From Knoellia sp. Soil729 (GTDB taxonomy: Bacteria > Actinomycetota > Actinomycetes > Actinomycetales > Dermatophilaceae), in the NCBI RefSeq assembly GCF_001427985.1, contig NZ_LMSA01000002.1, positions 722,544-786,543 of the forward strand: a DNA stretch of 64,000 bases, in the 5' to 3' direction. The stretch's first letter is position 1, and the number at the start of each line of letters is the position of its first letter. The notes below the pieces were generated by a model that was not told where the DNA came from, ran no database searches, and saw only the letters and a list, made by a program, of their open reading frames with translations. A program made the translations under genes and the position numbers. This document shows positions 17,504-25,771 of this stretch, piece after piece.

Positions 17504-19468
17504 GTGACCGACGACAGCCTGTCCAGCCACCTGGCCGATCTCGACCTCTCTCCCAGCGAGGAGATCAGGTCCCAGGCCGTGGGCACCGAGGACCTCTATG
17601 CCGAGGCCGACGCCGACTACGAGGCCTTCTGGGCCCGGCAGGCCCGCGAGCGCCTGACCTGGAGCAAGGACTTCGACCAGACCCTCGACTGGAGCGAGGC
17701 GCCGTTTGCCAAGTGGTACGTCGGTGGCGAGCTCAACGTCGCCTACAACTGCGTGGACCGCCACGTCGAGGCGGGCCACGGCGACCGGGTCGCTATCCAC
17801 TTCGAGAGCGAGGGCGGAGAGGCGCGCACCATCACGTATGCCGACCTGCTGGCGGACGTGTCCCGTGCGGCGAACGCTCTGGTCGAGCTGGGCGTCCAGA
17901 AGGGTGACCGGGTCGCGATCTACCTGCCGATGATCCCCGAGGCCATCGCGACGATGCTGGCGTGCGCCCGCCTGGGTGCCCCGCACTCGGTGATCTTCGG
18001 CGGCTTCTCGGCCGAGGCGCTGCGGACGCGCATCAACGACGCAGAGGCCAAGGTCGTCGTCACCGCTGACGGGCAGTGGCGCCGCGGCAAGGCGGCTCCG
18101 CTCAAGCCGGCCGTGGACGAGGCCCTCGCCGGTGGCAACACCCCCGTCGAGAAGGTCCTCGTCGTCAAGCGCACCGAGTCCGAGGTCGACTGGACCGAGG
18201 GCCGCGACATCTGGTGGCACGACCTCGTCGACGGCCAGAGCCCGGAGCACACGGCCGAGCCGATGGACTCCGAGCACCCCCTCTTCATCCTCTACACGTC
18301 CGGAACCACCGGCAAGCCCAAGGGCATCTTCCACACGACGGCCGGCTACCTCCTGCAGAACGCCTACACCAACGCCGTGGTCCACGACCTGCACCCCGAG
18401 TCCGACGTCTACTGGTGCACGGCCGACATCGGCTGGGTCACCGGCCACTCCTACATCGTCTACGGGCCCCTGGCCAACGGTGCGACGCAGGTGCTCTACG
18501 AGGGCACGCCGGACACCCCGCACCAGGGTCGCTGGTGGGAGATCATCGAGAAGTACAAGGTCTCGATCCTCTACACCGCGCCGACGGCGATCCGCACGTT
18601 CATGAAGTGGGGCGATGACATCCCCGCGAAGTTCGACCTGTCCTCGATCCGCGTGCTCGGCTCGGTCGGTGAGCCGATCAACCCCGAGGCCTGGCTCTGG
18701 TACCGCAAGAACATCGGCGGCGACAAGGCCCCGATCGTCGACACGTGGTGGCAGACCGAGACCGGCGCCATCATGATCAGCCCCCTCCCGGGCGTGACGA
18801 CGCTCGAGCCCGGATCGGCGCAGCTGCCGATCCCCGGGGTCAGCGCCGAGATCCTCGATGACGAGGGCAAGCCGTTCACCGAGGCCGACAAGGTGGGTTA
18901 CCTCGTGCTCACCAAGCCGTGGCCGTCGATGCTGCGCGGCATCTGGGGCGACCCGGAGCGCTACAAGGAGACGTACTGGAGCCGCTTCGGCGAGAAGTAC
19001 TACTTCGCCGGTGACGGCGCGAAGTACGACGAGAAGGGCAACATCTGGCTCCTGGGTCGCGTCGACGACGTCATGAACGTCTCGGGCCACCGGCTCTCGA
19101 CGGCCGAGATCGAGTCCGCGCTGGTGTCCCACCCGTCGGTCGCCGAGGCCGCAGTGGTCGGTGCGACCGACGACACGACCGGTCAGGCCGTCGTCGCGTT
19201 CGTGATCCTGCGCGGTGGGGCGGCCGACGAGGGCGAGGAGACGATCCAGGCGCTGCGCAACCACGTGGCCAAGGAGATCGGCCCGATCGCCAAGCCGCGC
19301 CAGATCATGGTCGTGCCCGAGCTGCCCAAGACGCGTTCGGGCAAGATCATGCGCCGCCTGCTCAAGGATGTGGCCGAGAACCGTGAGGTCGGCGACGTCA
19401 CCACGCTGGCGGACTCCTCGGTCATGAACCTCATCCAGCAGGGGCTGTCCAAGGACTCCTCCGACTGA
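17504..19468 (+). CDS. acsA: Acetyl-CoA synthetase
   Basis: An AMP-forming enzyme (654 aa) joining acetate to CoA through acetyl-AMP. It shows the adenylation motifs YTSGTTGKPKGIFHTTAGYL (about 265-285), the acetate pocket and AMP region VDTWWQTETGAIM, the hinge WLLGRVDDVMNVSGHRLST and the C-terminal PKTRSGKIMRRLL, whose lysine is the usual acetylation target. The GTG at 17504 has GAGGAG 7 bp upstream and gives the normal family length; the frame extends to 17354. The C-terminal end is followed by the repeated hairpin at 19478. Confidence 0.95.
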   Translation: MTDDSLSSHLADLDLSPSEEIRSQAVGTEDLYAEADADYEAFWARQARERLTWSKDFDQTLDWSEAPFAKWYVGGELNVAYNCVDRHVEAGHGDRVAIHFESEGGEARTITYADLLADVSRAANALVELGVQKGDRVAIYLPMIPEAIATMLACARLGAPHSVIFGGFSAEALRTRINDAEAKVVVTADGQWRRGKAAPLKPAVDEALAGGNTPVEKVLVVKRTESEVDWTEGRDIWWHDLVDGQSPEHTAEPMDSEHPLFILYTSGTTGKPKGIFHTTAGYLLQNAYTNAVVHDLHPESDVYWCTADIGWVTGHSYIVYGPLANGATQVLYEGTPDTPHQGRWWEIIEKYKVSILYTAPTAIRTFMKWGDDIPAKFDLSSIRVLGSVGEPINPEAWLWYRKNIGGDKAPIVDTWWQTETGAIMISPLPGVTTLEPGSAQLPIPGVSAEILDDEGKPFTEADKVGYLVLTKPWPSMLRGIWGDPERYKETYWSRFGEKYYFAGDGAKYDEKGNIWLLGRVDDVMNVSGHRLSTAEIESALVSHPSVAEAAVVGATDDTTGQAVVAFVILRGGAADEGEETIQALRNHVAKEIGPIAKPRQIMVVPELPKTRSGKIMRRLLKDVAENREVGDVTTLADSSVMNLIQQGLSKDSSD

Positions 19469-19477
19469 CCTGAGGTT

Positions 19478-19554
19478 CGACTTATTGCCCGTTTGGTCTC
19501 CTTCCAGCAGAGGTTCGCCAACTGCGGGAGTGGGGCCAAACGGGCAATAAGTCG
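19478..19554. repeat. Long-armed hairpin, copy 2 (bidirectional terminator)
   Basis: 19-nt arms CGACTTATTGCCCGTTTGG at 19478-19496 and 19536-19554 are identical to the copy at 15294-15369; the 39-nt loop differs. It lies between the acsA stop and the end of the convergent acyl-CoA synthetase remnant. Identical arms with diverged loops imply duplication or conversion of the arms. Confidence 0.85.
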
Positions 19555-19579
19555 TTCTGGGCCACGGTCGGCGGGCTCG

Positions 19580-20945
19580 TCAGGTTGTCAGGGTCGTCTT
19601 GATCTCGGACTTGAGGACTTTGCCGACCTTGGAGCGGGGCAGGTGCTCGCAGACCCAGACGTCCTTGGGTGCCTTGACGCTGCCCAGGCGCTGCTTGACG
19701 AAGGCGATGCCGTCGGCGGGCTCGAGCTCGGCGTCGGGCTGGGCCTGCACGACGGCGACGACCCGCTCGACCCACTTGCCGTCGGCCAGGCCCACGACGG
19801 CGCAGTCGCGGACGCCGGGGTGGGCCATCAGGGCCTGCTCCACCTCGGTCGAGGAGACGTTGAACCCGGCCCGTGATGATCATGTCCTTGGCGCGGTCGA
19901 CGATGAACAGGTAGTTGTCCTCGTCGAGGTAGCCGATGTCGCCGGTGTGGTGCCAGCCGTGGCGAGACGCCTCAGCGGTCGCCTCGGGGTTCTTGTGGTA
20001 GCCGCGCATGACGAGCGAGCCGCGCACCACGATCTCGCCGCGCTCACCCGTGGGCAGCAGCCGACCAGAGTCGTCCATGATCGCCACGGTGATGAGCGGT
20101 GCCGGACGACCTGCGGAGGCCAGACGCGTCGTGGCGACCGTGCCGTCAGCGATGAAGGGCTCGCTCGGCGGCAGCAGGGACACCATCATCGGCGCCTCGG
20201 TCTAGCCGAAGAGCTGCGCCATCACCGGGCCGATCCGCTCCAGTGCCTCACCCAACCGGTCGACGGACATCGGGGCCCCGCCGTACCAGAAGCACTGCAA
20301 CGACGAGAGATCCGCGCGATCGAGCGACTCGTGGCCGAGCACCATGTAGATCAACGTGGGTGGGAGGAACGTGTGGGTCACGTGGCGCTTCTCGATGTTC
20401 GCGATGAACTCACCGACGTCGGGGGCGCGCATGATGACGATGGACCCGCCGTGGCTGAGGATCGGGAAGCACAGCACCCCAGCCGCGTGCGTGAGCGGCG
20501 CCAGCGCGAGATAGGTCGGGACACCCGTGAACGGGTACCCCATCAGCGTGATCGCCGTCATCGTCTCGAGGTTGGTGCCGGTGAGCACGACTCCCTTGGG
20601 CCGCCCGGTGGTCCCACCGGTGCCGACGATCATCGCCACGTCGTCGACGGCCTCCCGATCGACCCGTTCGTCGACCGAGCCACGGGCCAGGAACTCGTCC
20701 AACGTCAACGATCCCGGCGTCTCCCCGTCGAGGCAGACCCACGTGTGCACGGCCGGCAGGCTGTCCCGGATCTGCTCCACCATCGGCGCAAACGACTGCT
20801 GATGAATGACGACGGCACAGTCGAAGAGCACGTCGGCCATCTCGTCAACCTGGCCGAGGCGGCCGCCGGGTGTCAGGTCGATGACCGCGGCGACCGCAGC
20901 GTCGGCCGACTCGAACAGGCCGATGGCCGCCGCGTCGTCGGCCAG
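19580..20945 (-). pseudogene. Fatty-acyl-CoA synthetase / AMP-binding ligase, decayed
   Basis: Fragments of one AMP-forming ligase lie in order but in different frames. The middle part has TGGTTGRPKGVVLTGTN and WYGGAP and ends at an in-frame TAG (20202-20204) exactly where FGQTEA is expected. The next part (MMVSLLPPSEPF to DRAKDMIITG) runs to about 19870, where one extra base shifts the frame. The C-terminus then continues in another frame (EQALMAHPGVRDCAVVGLAD to RSKVGKVLKSEI). The first 100 or so residues are also missing. With a nonsense codon, a frameshift and a truncated N-terminus, it is a pseudogene unless the assembly is faulty here. Confidence 0.8.
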
Positions 20946-20960
20946 CCTTGCCCCCAGCAG

Positions 20961-21649
20961 AAGTCGGCCCAGCGACGCGACGAGCTCGTCGACTCGGCCC
21001 TCGCCACGCTCGGGGAACTCGGTGTCGCACGGACCTCGCTGCGGGAGGTCGCGCGAACTCGACCTTCAGCAACGGCGTCGTGCACTACTACTTCAGCGAC
21101 AAGGCTGAGCTGATCATCGCGAGCGTCCGCCGCTACAAGGCGACCTGTGTCACGCGCTACGACGATGTCGTGGCCACCTCCACCACCCCGGCCGAGCTGG
21201 TGACCGGGTTCGCCGACAAGCTCTGCGAGACCATCGTCGACGACGCGTCGATGCACCGCCTCTGGTACGACCTGCGCACCCAGAGCATGTTCGACGAGTC
21301 ACTGCGTCACGACGTCCTCGAGATCGACGCGACCCTCGAGAACATGATCGAGCGGGTCCTCACGCGCTTCGCCGAGCTGGGCTCAGCGGCGTTGAGCATG
21401 CCGATCGGCACGGCCTACGCGATGCTCGACGGGATCTTCGAGCGCGCCCTGCTGCGGCACATCGCCGGCGTCCACGGGGTCCTCGAGGAGCTGCGGGCGA
21501 CGACGGGCGAGCCGCTCCCCCCGCCTTTTCACACCTACCCCCGTCTGACGCAGTTCACGCTGTGCGCAAGGGGTCTGGGGTCCCAGGAACGCGGGCACAC
21601 GGCATCTCGACGTCTGTTCATCCACCGCTGCGTGACACGCCCAGCGTGA
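20961..21649 (+). pseudogene. TetR-family regulator, frameshifted
   Basis: The helix-turn-helix region is split: KSAQRRDELVDSALATLGEL and TSLREVAR are in one frame, then after a one-base loss near 21054 the protein continues in another frame as STFSNGVVHYYFSDKAELI and the ligand-binding domain (WYDLRTQSMFDESLRHDVLE). No start codon with a ribosome-binding site is evident upstream. It is divergent from the decayed acyl-CoA synthetase, a common TetR/target layout, and both have decayed. The 3' end overlaps the convergent Crp-family gene by 32 bp, so the last residues are doubtful. Confidence 0.7.
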
Positions 21650-22304
21650 GCCCGTCCCGACGGCGAAGAGTGTCGCGGTCGAGAACCAGGACCCGGCCGC
21701 GACCCAGCCGGACGAGTCCGTCGGACTCGAGGCCCCGCAGCACCCGGTTCGTCGTCGGGCGGGTCGCACCGGAGAGCTCAGCGATGTCCGACTGGGTCAA
21801 CGGGACAAGCACCTGCTGGTCCGCGGACTCTGCGTACTGATCGCACAGGTCGAGGAGCCTGCGCACAACTCGGCGATCACTGGGCAGGAAGAAGGCATCG
21901 AGCAACTGGTCGGACAGTCGTCTGACTCGAGCAGAGAGCAGTGTTGCGAGGTGCTGCTGGATGCCGGGATGAGCCGCGCACAGTCGACGGAACTCCTCGA
22001 AGCCGACAGAGAGGGTGGTGGTCGCTTCCAGGGCGACGATCGTCGACGAGCGCCGCGCGTTGGACGAGGACACCGAGACGTCGCCGAGGGCACGTCCACG
22101 GCCGATGACCCGGAAGGCCACGGAATCGCCTGCCTCTGTGGTCCGGCGCGCCATCACCCGCCCCTCGGCGATGAAGTGGAGCGAGTCGGCGGGATCGCCC
22201 TCGTGGAACAGGACTTCGCCGCGTGCGAATCTCCGCCGGTGGGCAAGAGAGAGCACCAGCCGCCGGTCGGCCTCTGACAGCTCGTTCAGCAGCTGCCACT
22301 CCAT
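21618..22304 (-). CDS. Crp/Fnr-family transcriptional regulator
   Basis: A 228-residue regulator. Residues about 10-125 form the cyclic-nucleotide-binding beta-roll (GEVLFHEGDPADSLHFIAEG, then RALGDVSVSSSNARRSSTI). The family Glu of the phosphate cassette is Asp here (GD for GE) while the Arg is kept, so cAMP binding is possible but unproven. Residues about 150-215 are the winged helix (LTQSDIAELSGATRPTTNRV). The ATG at 22304 follows GGAGGGCGG; the frame extends far upstream without support. It lies downstream of the kinase/cyclase/ATP-grasp operon on the same strand, about 370 bp away, and could read its nucleotide. Confidence 0.85.
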   Translation of the reverse strand: MEWQLLNELSEADRRLVLSLAHRRRFARGEVLFHEGDPADSLHFIAEGRVMARRTTEAGDSVAFRVIGRGRALGDVSVSSSNARRSSTIVALEATTTLSVGFEEFRRLCAAHPGIQQHLATLLSARVRRLSDQLLDAFFLPSDRRVVRRLLDLCDQYAESADQQVLVPLTQSDIAELSGATRPTTNRVLRGLESDGLVRLGRGRVLVLDRDTLRRRDGLTLGVSRSGG

Positions 22305-22462
22305 CACGCCGCCCTCCACCCAACGTCTGCATGCGTCGGCGCAGCTGTGTCTCGGTGGGCACACGGCACGCGTACTCGTCGGGACAGACCGCGGGATGCG
22401 GTGGGGGCACCGTGGAACCAGGCATCCGCACCGATCACAGAACACCAGAGGAGGCGGCACCC

Positions 22463-22651
22463 ATGAACAGCAACGGCCACCGTCGACGGATCGACCGGGC
22501 ACACCACCACCCCCACGTGCGAAAGGTGCGTGGTACCTGGGCGTGGGACTGCGACTGCGGCGGCGCGTCGTGCCGCACAGTGCACCCACCGCTGGAATGG
22601 AACGACGCCGTTGGTGAGGCGCTGCGTCATTCGGCCACGATCGCCGCGTGA
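22463..22651 (+). CDS. Small His/Cys-containing hypothetical protein
   Basis: A 62-residue basic protein (MNSNGHRRRIDRAHHHPHVR, then WAWDCDCGGASC). Three cysteines in CDCGGASC and a run of histidines suggest possible metal binding, but no known family is recognised. The GAGGAGG 8 bp before the ATG at 22463 is a strong ribosome-binding site, which supports a real gene. It runs opposite to its neighbours, between the Crp-family gene and the ATP-grasp gene. Confidence 0.55.
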   Translation: MNSNGHRRRIDRAHHHPHVRKVRGTWAWDCDCGGASCRTVHPPLEWNDAVGEALRHSATIAA

Positions 22652-22674
22652 GCGGGTTTGCCAAAGGGCCCCGT

Positions 22675-24255
22675 TCACGCGCGCACCGGCTGGGGGGCGA
22701 CGGCCGAGCGGGCCTCCGCGAGGAGGATCCGCTCGGCCCGGTCATAGACCTCGCGGGCCTGCTGCGCCGAGTCACCGACGGCGGTCATGCCGACCCGCCC
22801 GACTTCGGTGACCGAGCTGATCATGTGGAACACGACGCCGGTCTGGCTGGCCGGGTCGAAGTGCAGGCCGGTCCGCGCGACAACGTCGAAAAGGTCACCC
22901 ACCCGCAGGCCGCGCAGGCTCGAGTCCTCGAGATGGTCCGTCGCCATGAGGTGCTTCTCGCGGCCGGTTGGCGTCGTGAAGAGCGTTGTGTCGCCGTGGT
23001 AGCGGCCGTCGGTGAGGAACTGGAGGGTGAGGAAGGGGTGCGTCGTGCCACCCTTGCGGAGGTTGACCTCGATGGCGTCTGCCGACCAGGTGTCGCCACG
23101 TCGGACGACGACGAAGTCCACCGCGAACCGCCCCAGGACACCGAGCTCGGCCAACCGGACGCCGATCTTCTCGGCCTCCCCCGTGATGGTGCTCGCGTAT
23201 CCGGGGGCAGCAGGGAAGGTGCACCCGAGGTAGGACTGCCCTGTCGGGCCACCGAGGATCTGGTCGTGGGTCGAGAGGACCTCCACGTCCCCCAGTGGCG
23301 TGATCCGCAACTGCACGCTCGGGCTGAGTACCTCGTCGCCGACGATTCGCTCCTCGACGATTCCGCCCCTCTGCTCGAACTTGGCGAGGTAGGCGTCGAT
23401 GGTGACGGTGCGGCCCTCGAGCTGCATACCACGGACCCGCTCGAGCAGGGCCGCACGCTCGTCCGCGGTACCCGGCTCGGGCAGGTCAGCGAGGTCGACC
23501 ACGGCGTTTCCGGATCCGGAGACACCTTCGTTGAGCTTGACCATGGCCACCGACGCAGCACGACGTCGGGTGCGGAGTCGGGAAAGCGCGTCCACGATGT
23601 CGTCGAGGGAGTTGAGGTCCTCGAACCCGATCGGATAGGCCACGCCGGACTCATCGAAGAGCTTGCGACAGCCCGACTTCGTGCCCAGCGCGAGGTGGCG
23701 TGGGTCTGCCCCATACATGGGGATACCGAGCTCGAGCGCCAGGTCGCGCTCCAAAGTGGTCGTGGTGTATGGCACGAGGTGCGACCGGAGCGGATTGGGG
23801 ACGAGGGCCGCGATGTCGGCCAGGATGCGCGGGCGCTCAAGCAACTTCTCGGTGAGCGGACGTGCTGTCGAGTCCCCCACCGACACCATCGTCAGGCGGG
23901 CGCGGGCATGGCTCGGGATGACGCCGGGCAGCAGGGCCAGGTAGTACTCGACGATGGCTGGGTCGACGGGGCCGGAGGTCACGTAGACCATCCGCAGCCG
24001 TGGTTGACGCAGCAGCAGGAGCAGGAAGAGGTATCGCTCCTCCATGGCCTGGTTCATGGCCCCGGGCCGGGGGTCGACCCGGTCGAGCGACACGGAGGGC
24101 ACGACCACGACCGACTCGTCGGGCTCGTTGAGACGCATCGACCGCCACACATCGGGCAGCCGCGACTGGAGGCGGCCGAACGCAGCGTTGCGCTCGTCCT
24201 CGTTGAGGTCGGCCAAGGGACGGGACTCGGCGCGCTGTCCACCGCTGACAGTCAT
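22675..24255 (-). CDS. PGM1-like ATP-grasp ligase
   Basis: A 526-residue protein of the ATP-grasp superfamily. An N-terminal domain (to about 170) contains VVVVPSVSLDR and MVYVTSGPVDPAIVEYYLAL. The ATP-grasp core runs from about 180 (GTKSGCRKLFDESGVAYP, AMVKLNEGVSGSGNAVV, GIVEERI) to about 400 with the metal site SADAIEVNLRKGGTTHPF. The end matches the domain following ATP-grasp in PGM1, the peptide ligase of pheganomycin biosynthesis. It should join a carboxylate to an amine using ATP; the substrates are unknown. The ATG overlaps the stop of the response regulator/cyclase gene (ATGA), so it is the last gene of the signalling operon. Confidence 0.75.
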   Translation of the reverse strand: MTVSGGQRAESRPLADLNEDERNAAFGRLQSRLPDVWRSMRLNEPDESVVVVPSVSLDRVDPRPGAMNQAMEERYLFLLLLLRQPRLRMVYVTSGPVDPAIVEYYLALLPGVIPSHARARLTMVSVGDSTARPLTEKLLERPRILADIAALVPNPLRSHLVPYTTTTLERDLALELGIPMYGADPRHLALGTKSGCRKLFDESGVAYPIGFEDLNSLDDIVDALSRLRTRRRAASVAMVKLNEGVSGSGNAVVDLADLPEPGTADERAALLERVRGMQLEGRTVTIDAYLAKFEQRGGIVEERIVGDEVLSPSVQLRITPLGDVEVLSTHDQILGGPTGQSYLGCTFPAAPGYASTITGEAEKIGVRLAELGVLGRFAVDFVVVRRGDTWSADAIEVNLRKGGTTHPFLTLQFLTDGRYHGDTTLFTTPTGREKHLMATDHLEDSSLRGLRVGDLFDVVARTGLHFDPASQTGVVFHMISSVTEVGRVGMTAVGDSAQQAREVYDRAERILLAEARSAVAPQPVRA

Positions 24256-25394
24256 GAGGTCGTCCGCGCCGCATCGAGTCCGAGCACCTCGAACGCCTCC
24301 ATCGGTTTGGCGATCCCACGCAGTTGCAGGGCGCCGACCGGTCGGGTCACGGCGATCTCCGTAGCCCCGGCCTCGACGCGTTGCGTGATGAGGATCTGAC
24401 CGGCGGCGGCGAGCGATGAGAGCCGAGCGCTCACGTTGGTCACGGTTCCGATTGCCGCGTAGTCGTAACGCCCCTCGAAGCCAACCCTCCCGAGAGTCGC
24501 GTAGCCCTGGGCGATACCCACCCCGAAGCCGAGCTCGTGTCCGCGCCGACGCCAACCCTCCGCGAGCTGCTCGACCCGGCTGCGCATCGCGACGGCCATC
24601 CGCACGGCGCGCTCGGGTGCGTCAGGGCACGGGATCGGATCGTTGAAGAAGACGAGGAGCCCGTCACCGGCGAAGTGCTCGAGGGTCCCCTCGAAGCGAA
24701 AGACGAGATCGCCGAGCGCCTCGTGATAGTCCCGCAGCACCGCCATGACCTCCTCGGGCTCGGCGGTCTCGGCGAAGGCGGTGAACCCGCGCAGGTCGCA
24801 GTAGGTCGCGGTGATCTCGGCGCGATGGCTGTCCAGGAAGCCCTCGTCGCCGCTCTCCACGACCAGGCCCGCCACCTGCGGGGAGAGGAAGCGGCGCAAC
24901 CGGCCGACCCGTTGCAGCTCGTCCACCTGCGATGCCACCTTCTCCTCGAGCTCTCGGTTCCACGTCGCGAGCTCGACGGCCTGACGCTCGATGGTGTCGT
25001 GATAGCGCTTGATCCGGATGAGCGATCGCACCCGAGCCAAGAGCTCGGCCTGCTCGAACGGCTTGGTCACGAAGTCGTCGGCTCCGGCCTCGATGGCGCG
25101 CAGCTTCTGCTCGTTGCCGGACGCGGTCACCATGACGACGGGGAGGAAGGCCGTGCGCTCATCTTCCCTGAGCCGTCGACAGGTCTCGTAGCCGTCGATC
25201 CCGGGCATCTGGATGTCGAGCAGGACGATGTCCGGCAGCTGCTCGGCAAGCCACGCGAGCGCCTCTTCACCCGATTCTGTGCCGTGGACCGTGAAGCCGC
25301 GAGGGGAGAGCACGGCGTCCATGAGCTTGCGGTTGGCCTCCAGGTCATCGACCACGAGGACCACGACTTGGTCGGACTCGTTGGGCACGTTCAT
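24252..25394 (-). CDS. Response regulator fused to a class III adenylate/guanylate cyclase
   Basis: 380 residues. A receiver domain (1-125; phospho-acceptor Asp60 in IVLLDIQMPGIDG, Lys111 in TKPF) is joined by a coiled coil (about 130-165) to a class III cyclase catalytic domain (about 185-370). The metal aspartates are Asp200 in CDLRGFT and Asp244 in HFAGDGLLVFF; the transition-state Asn and Arg are in NVSARL. As in other class III cyclases it should act as a dimer. Phosphorylation by the neighbouring kinase probably controls cNMP synthesis. Its start overlaps the upstream response regulator stop and its stop overlaps the ATP-grasp start. Confidence 0.9.
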   Translation of the reverse strand: MNVPNESDQVVVLVVDDLEANRKLMDAVLSPRGFTVHGTESGEEALAWLAEQLPDIVLLDIQMPGIDGYETCRRLREDERTAFLPVVMVTASGNEQKLRAIEAGADDFVTKPFEQAELLARVRSLIRIKRYHDTIERQAVELATWNRELEEKVASQVDELQRVGRLRRFLSPQVAGLVVESGDEGFLDSHRAEITATYCDLRGFTAFAETAEPEEVMAVLRDYHEALGDLVFRFEGTLEHFAGDGLLVFFNDPIPCPDAPERAVRMAVAMRSRVEQLAEGWRRRGHELGFGVGIAQGYATLGRVGFEGRYDYAAIGTVTNVSARLSSLAAAGQILITQRVEAGATEIAVTRPVGALQLRGIAKPMEAFEVLGLDAARTTS

Positions 25395-25771
25395 GGTTGC
25401 TCCGTTCGAAGGTGACGCCGGACCTGGTCCGGGAACTGCCGGACGCTGATCGGCTTTTCCAGATAGCCGTCGAACCCTGCGGCATCGGCGCGCTCATGGT
25501 CCTCTCGCATGGCGAAGGCGGTCAGGGCGACGACGGGGATTTCGGCAGTGCGCGTGTCGGCTCGGAGCCGGGCCAGCGCCGTGTGCCCGTCGATCCCCGG
25601 CAGCTGCAGATCCATGAGGACGATGTCGGGCACAGCAGCCCTGGCACGATCGAGCGCCTCCTCTCCCGACATCGCCACGAGCACCGTGAACCCAGCGAAC
25701 TCGAGGACGTCGCGAGCCAGCTTGAGGTTCTTCTCGTTGTCCTCAACGAGCAGCACCACCACGCTGGTCAC
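25391..25771 (-). CDS. Single-domain response regulator
   Basis: 126 residues forming only a CheY-like receiver: acidic pair Glu10-Asp11, phospho-acceptor Asp54 in VLMDLQLPGIDG, Thr in ALTAFAM and Lys in LEKPIS. It has no output domain, like DivK/CheY-type relay proteins, so it may carry phosphate between the hybrid kinase and the cyclase. The GTG start (25771-25769) overlaps the kinase stop and its own stop overlaps the cyclase start, both by 4 bp. Confidence 0.9.
   Translation of the reverse strand: MTSVVVLLVEDNEKNLKLARDVLEFAGFTVLVAMSGEEALDRARAAVPDIVLMDLQLPGIDGHTALARLRADTRTAEIPVVALTAFAMREDHERADAAGFDGYLEKPISVRQFPDQVRRHLRTEQP

Noticed and set aside
17333-19264. 643-codon minus-strand frame opposite acsA
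   Set aside because: Shadow of acsA in the antisense strand: repetitive Val/Leu/Gly/Asp composition, no start signal, no recognisable domain.
22648-24399. 583-codon plus-strand frame opposite the ATP-grasp gene
   Set aside because: Antisense artefact; the minus strand has clear ATP-grasp motifs and overlap coupling.
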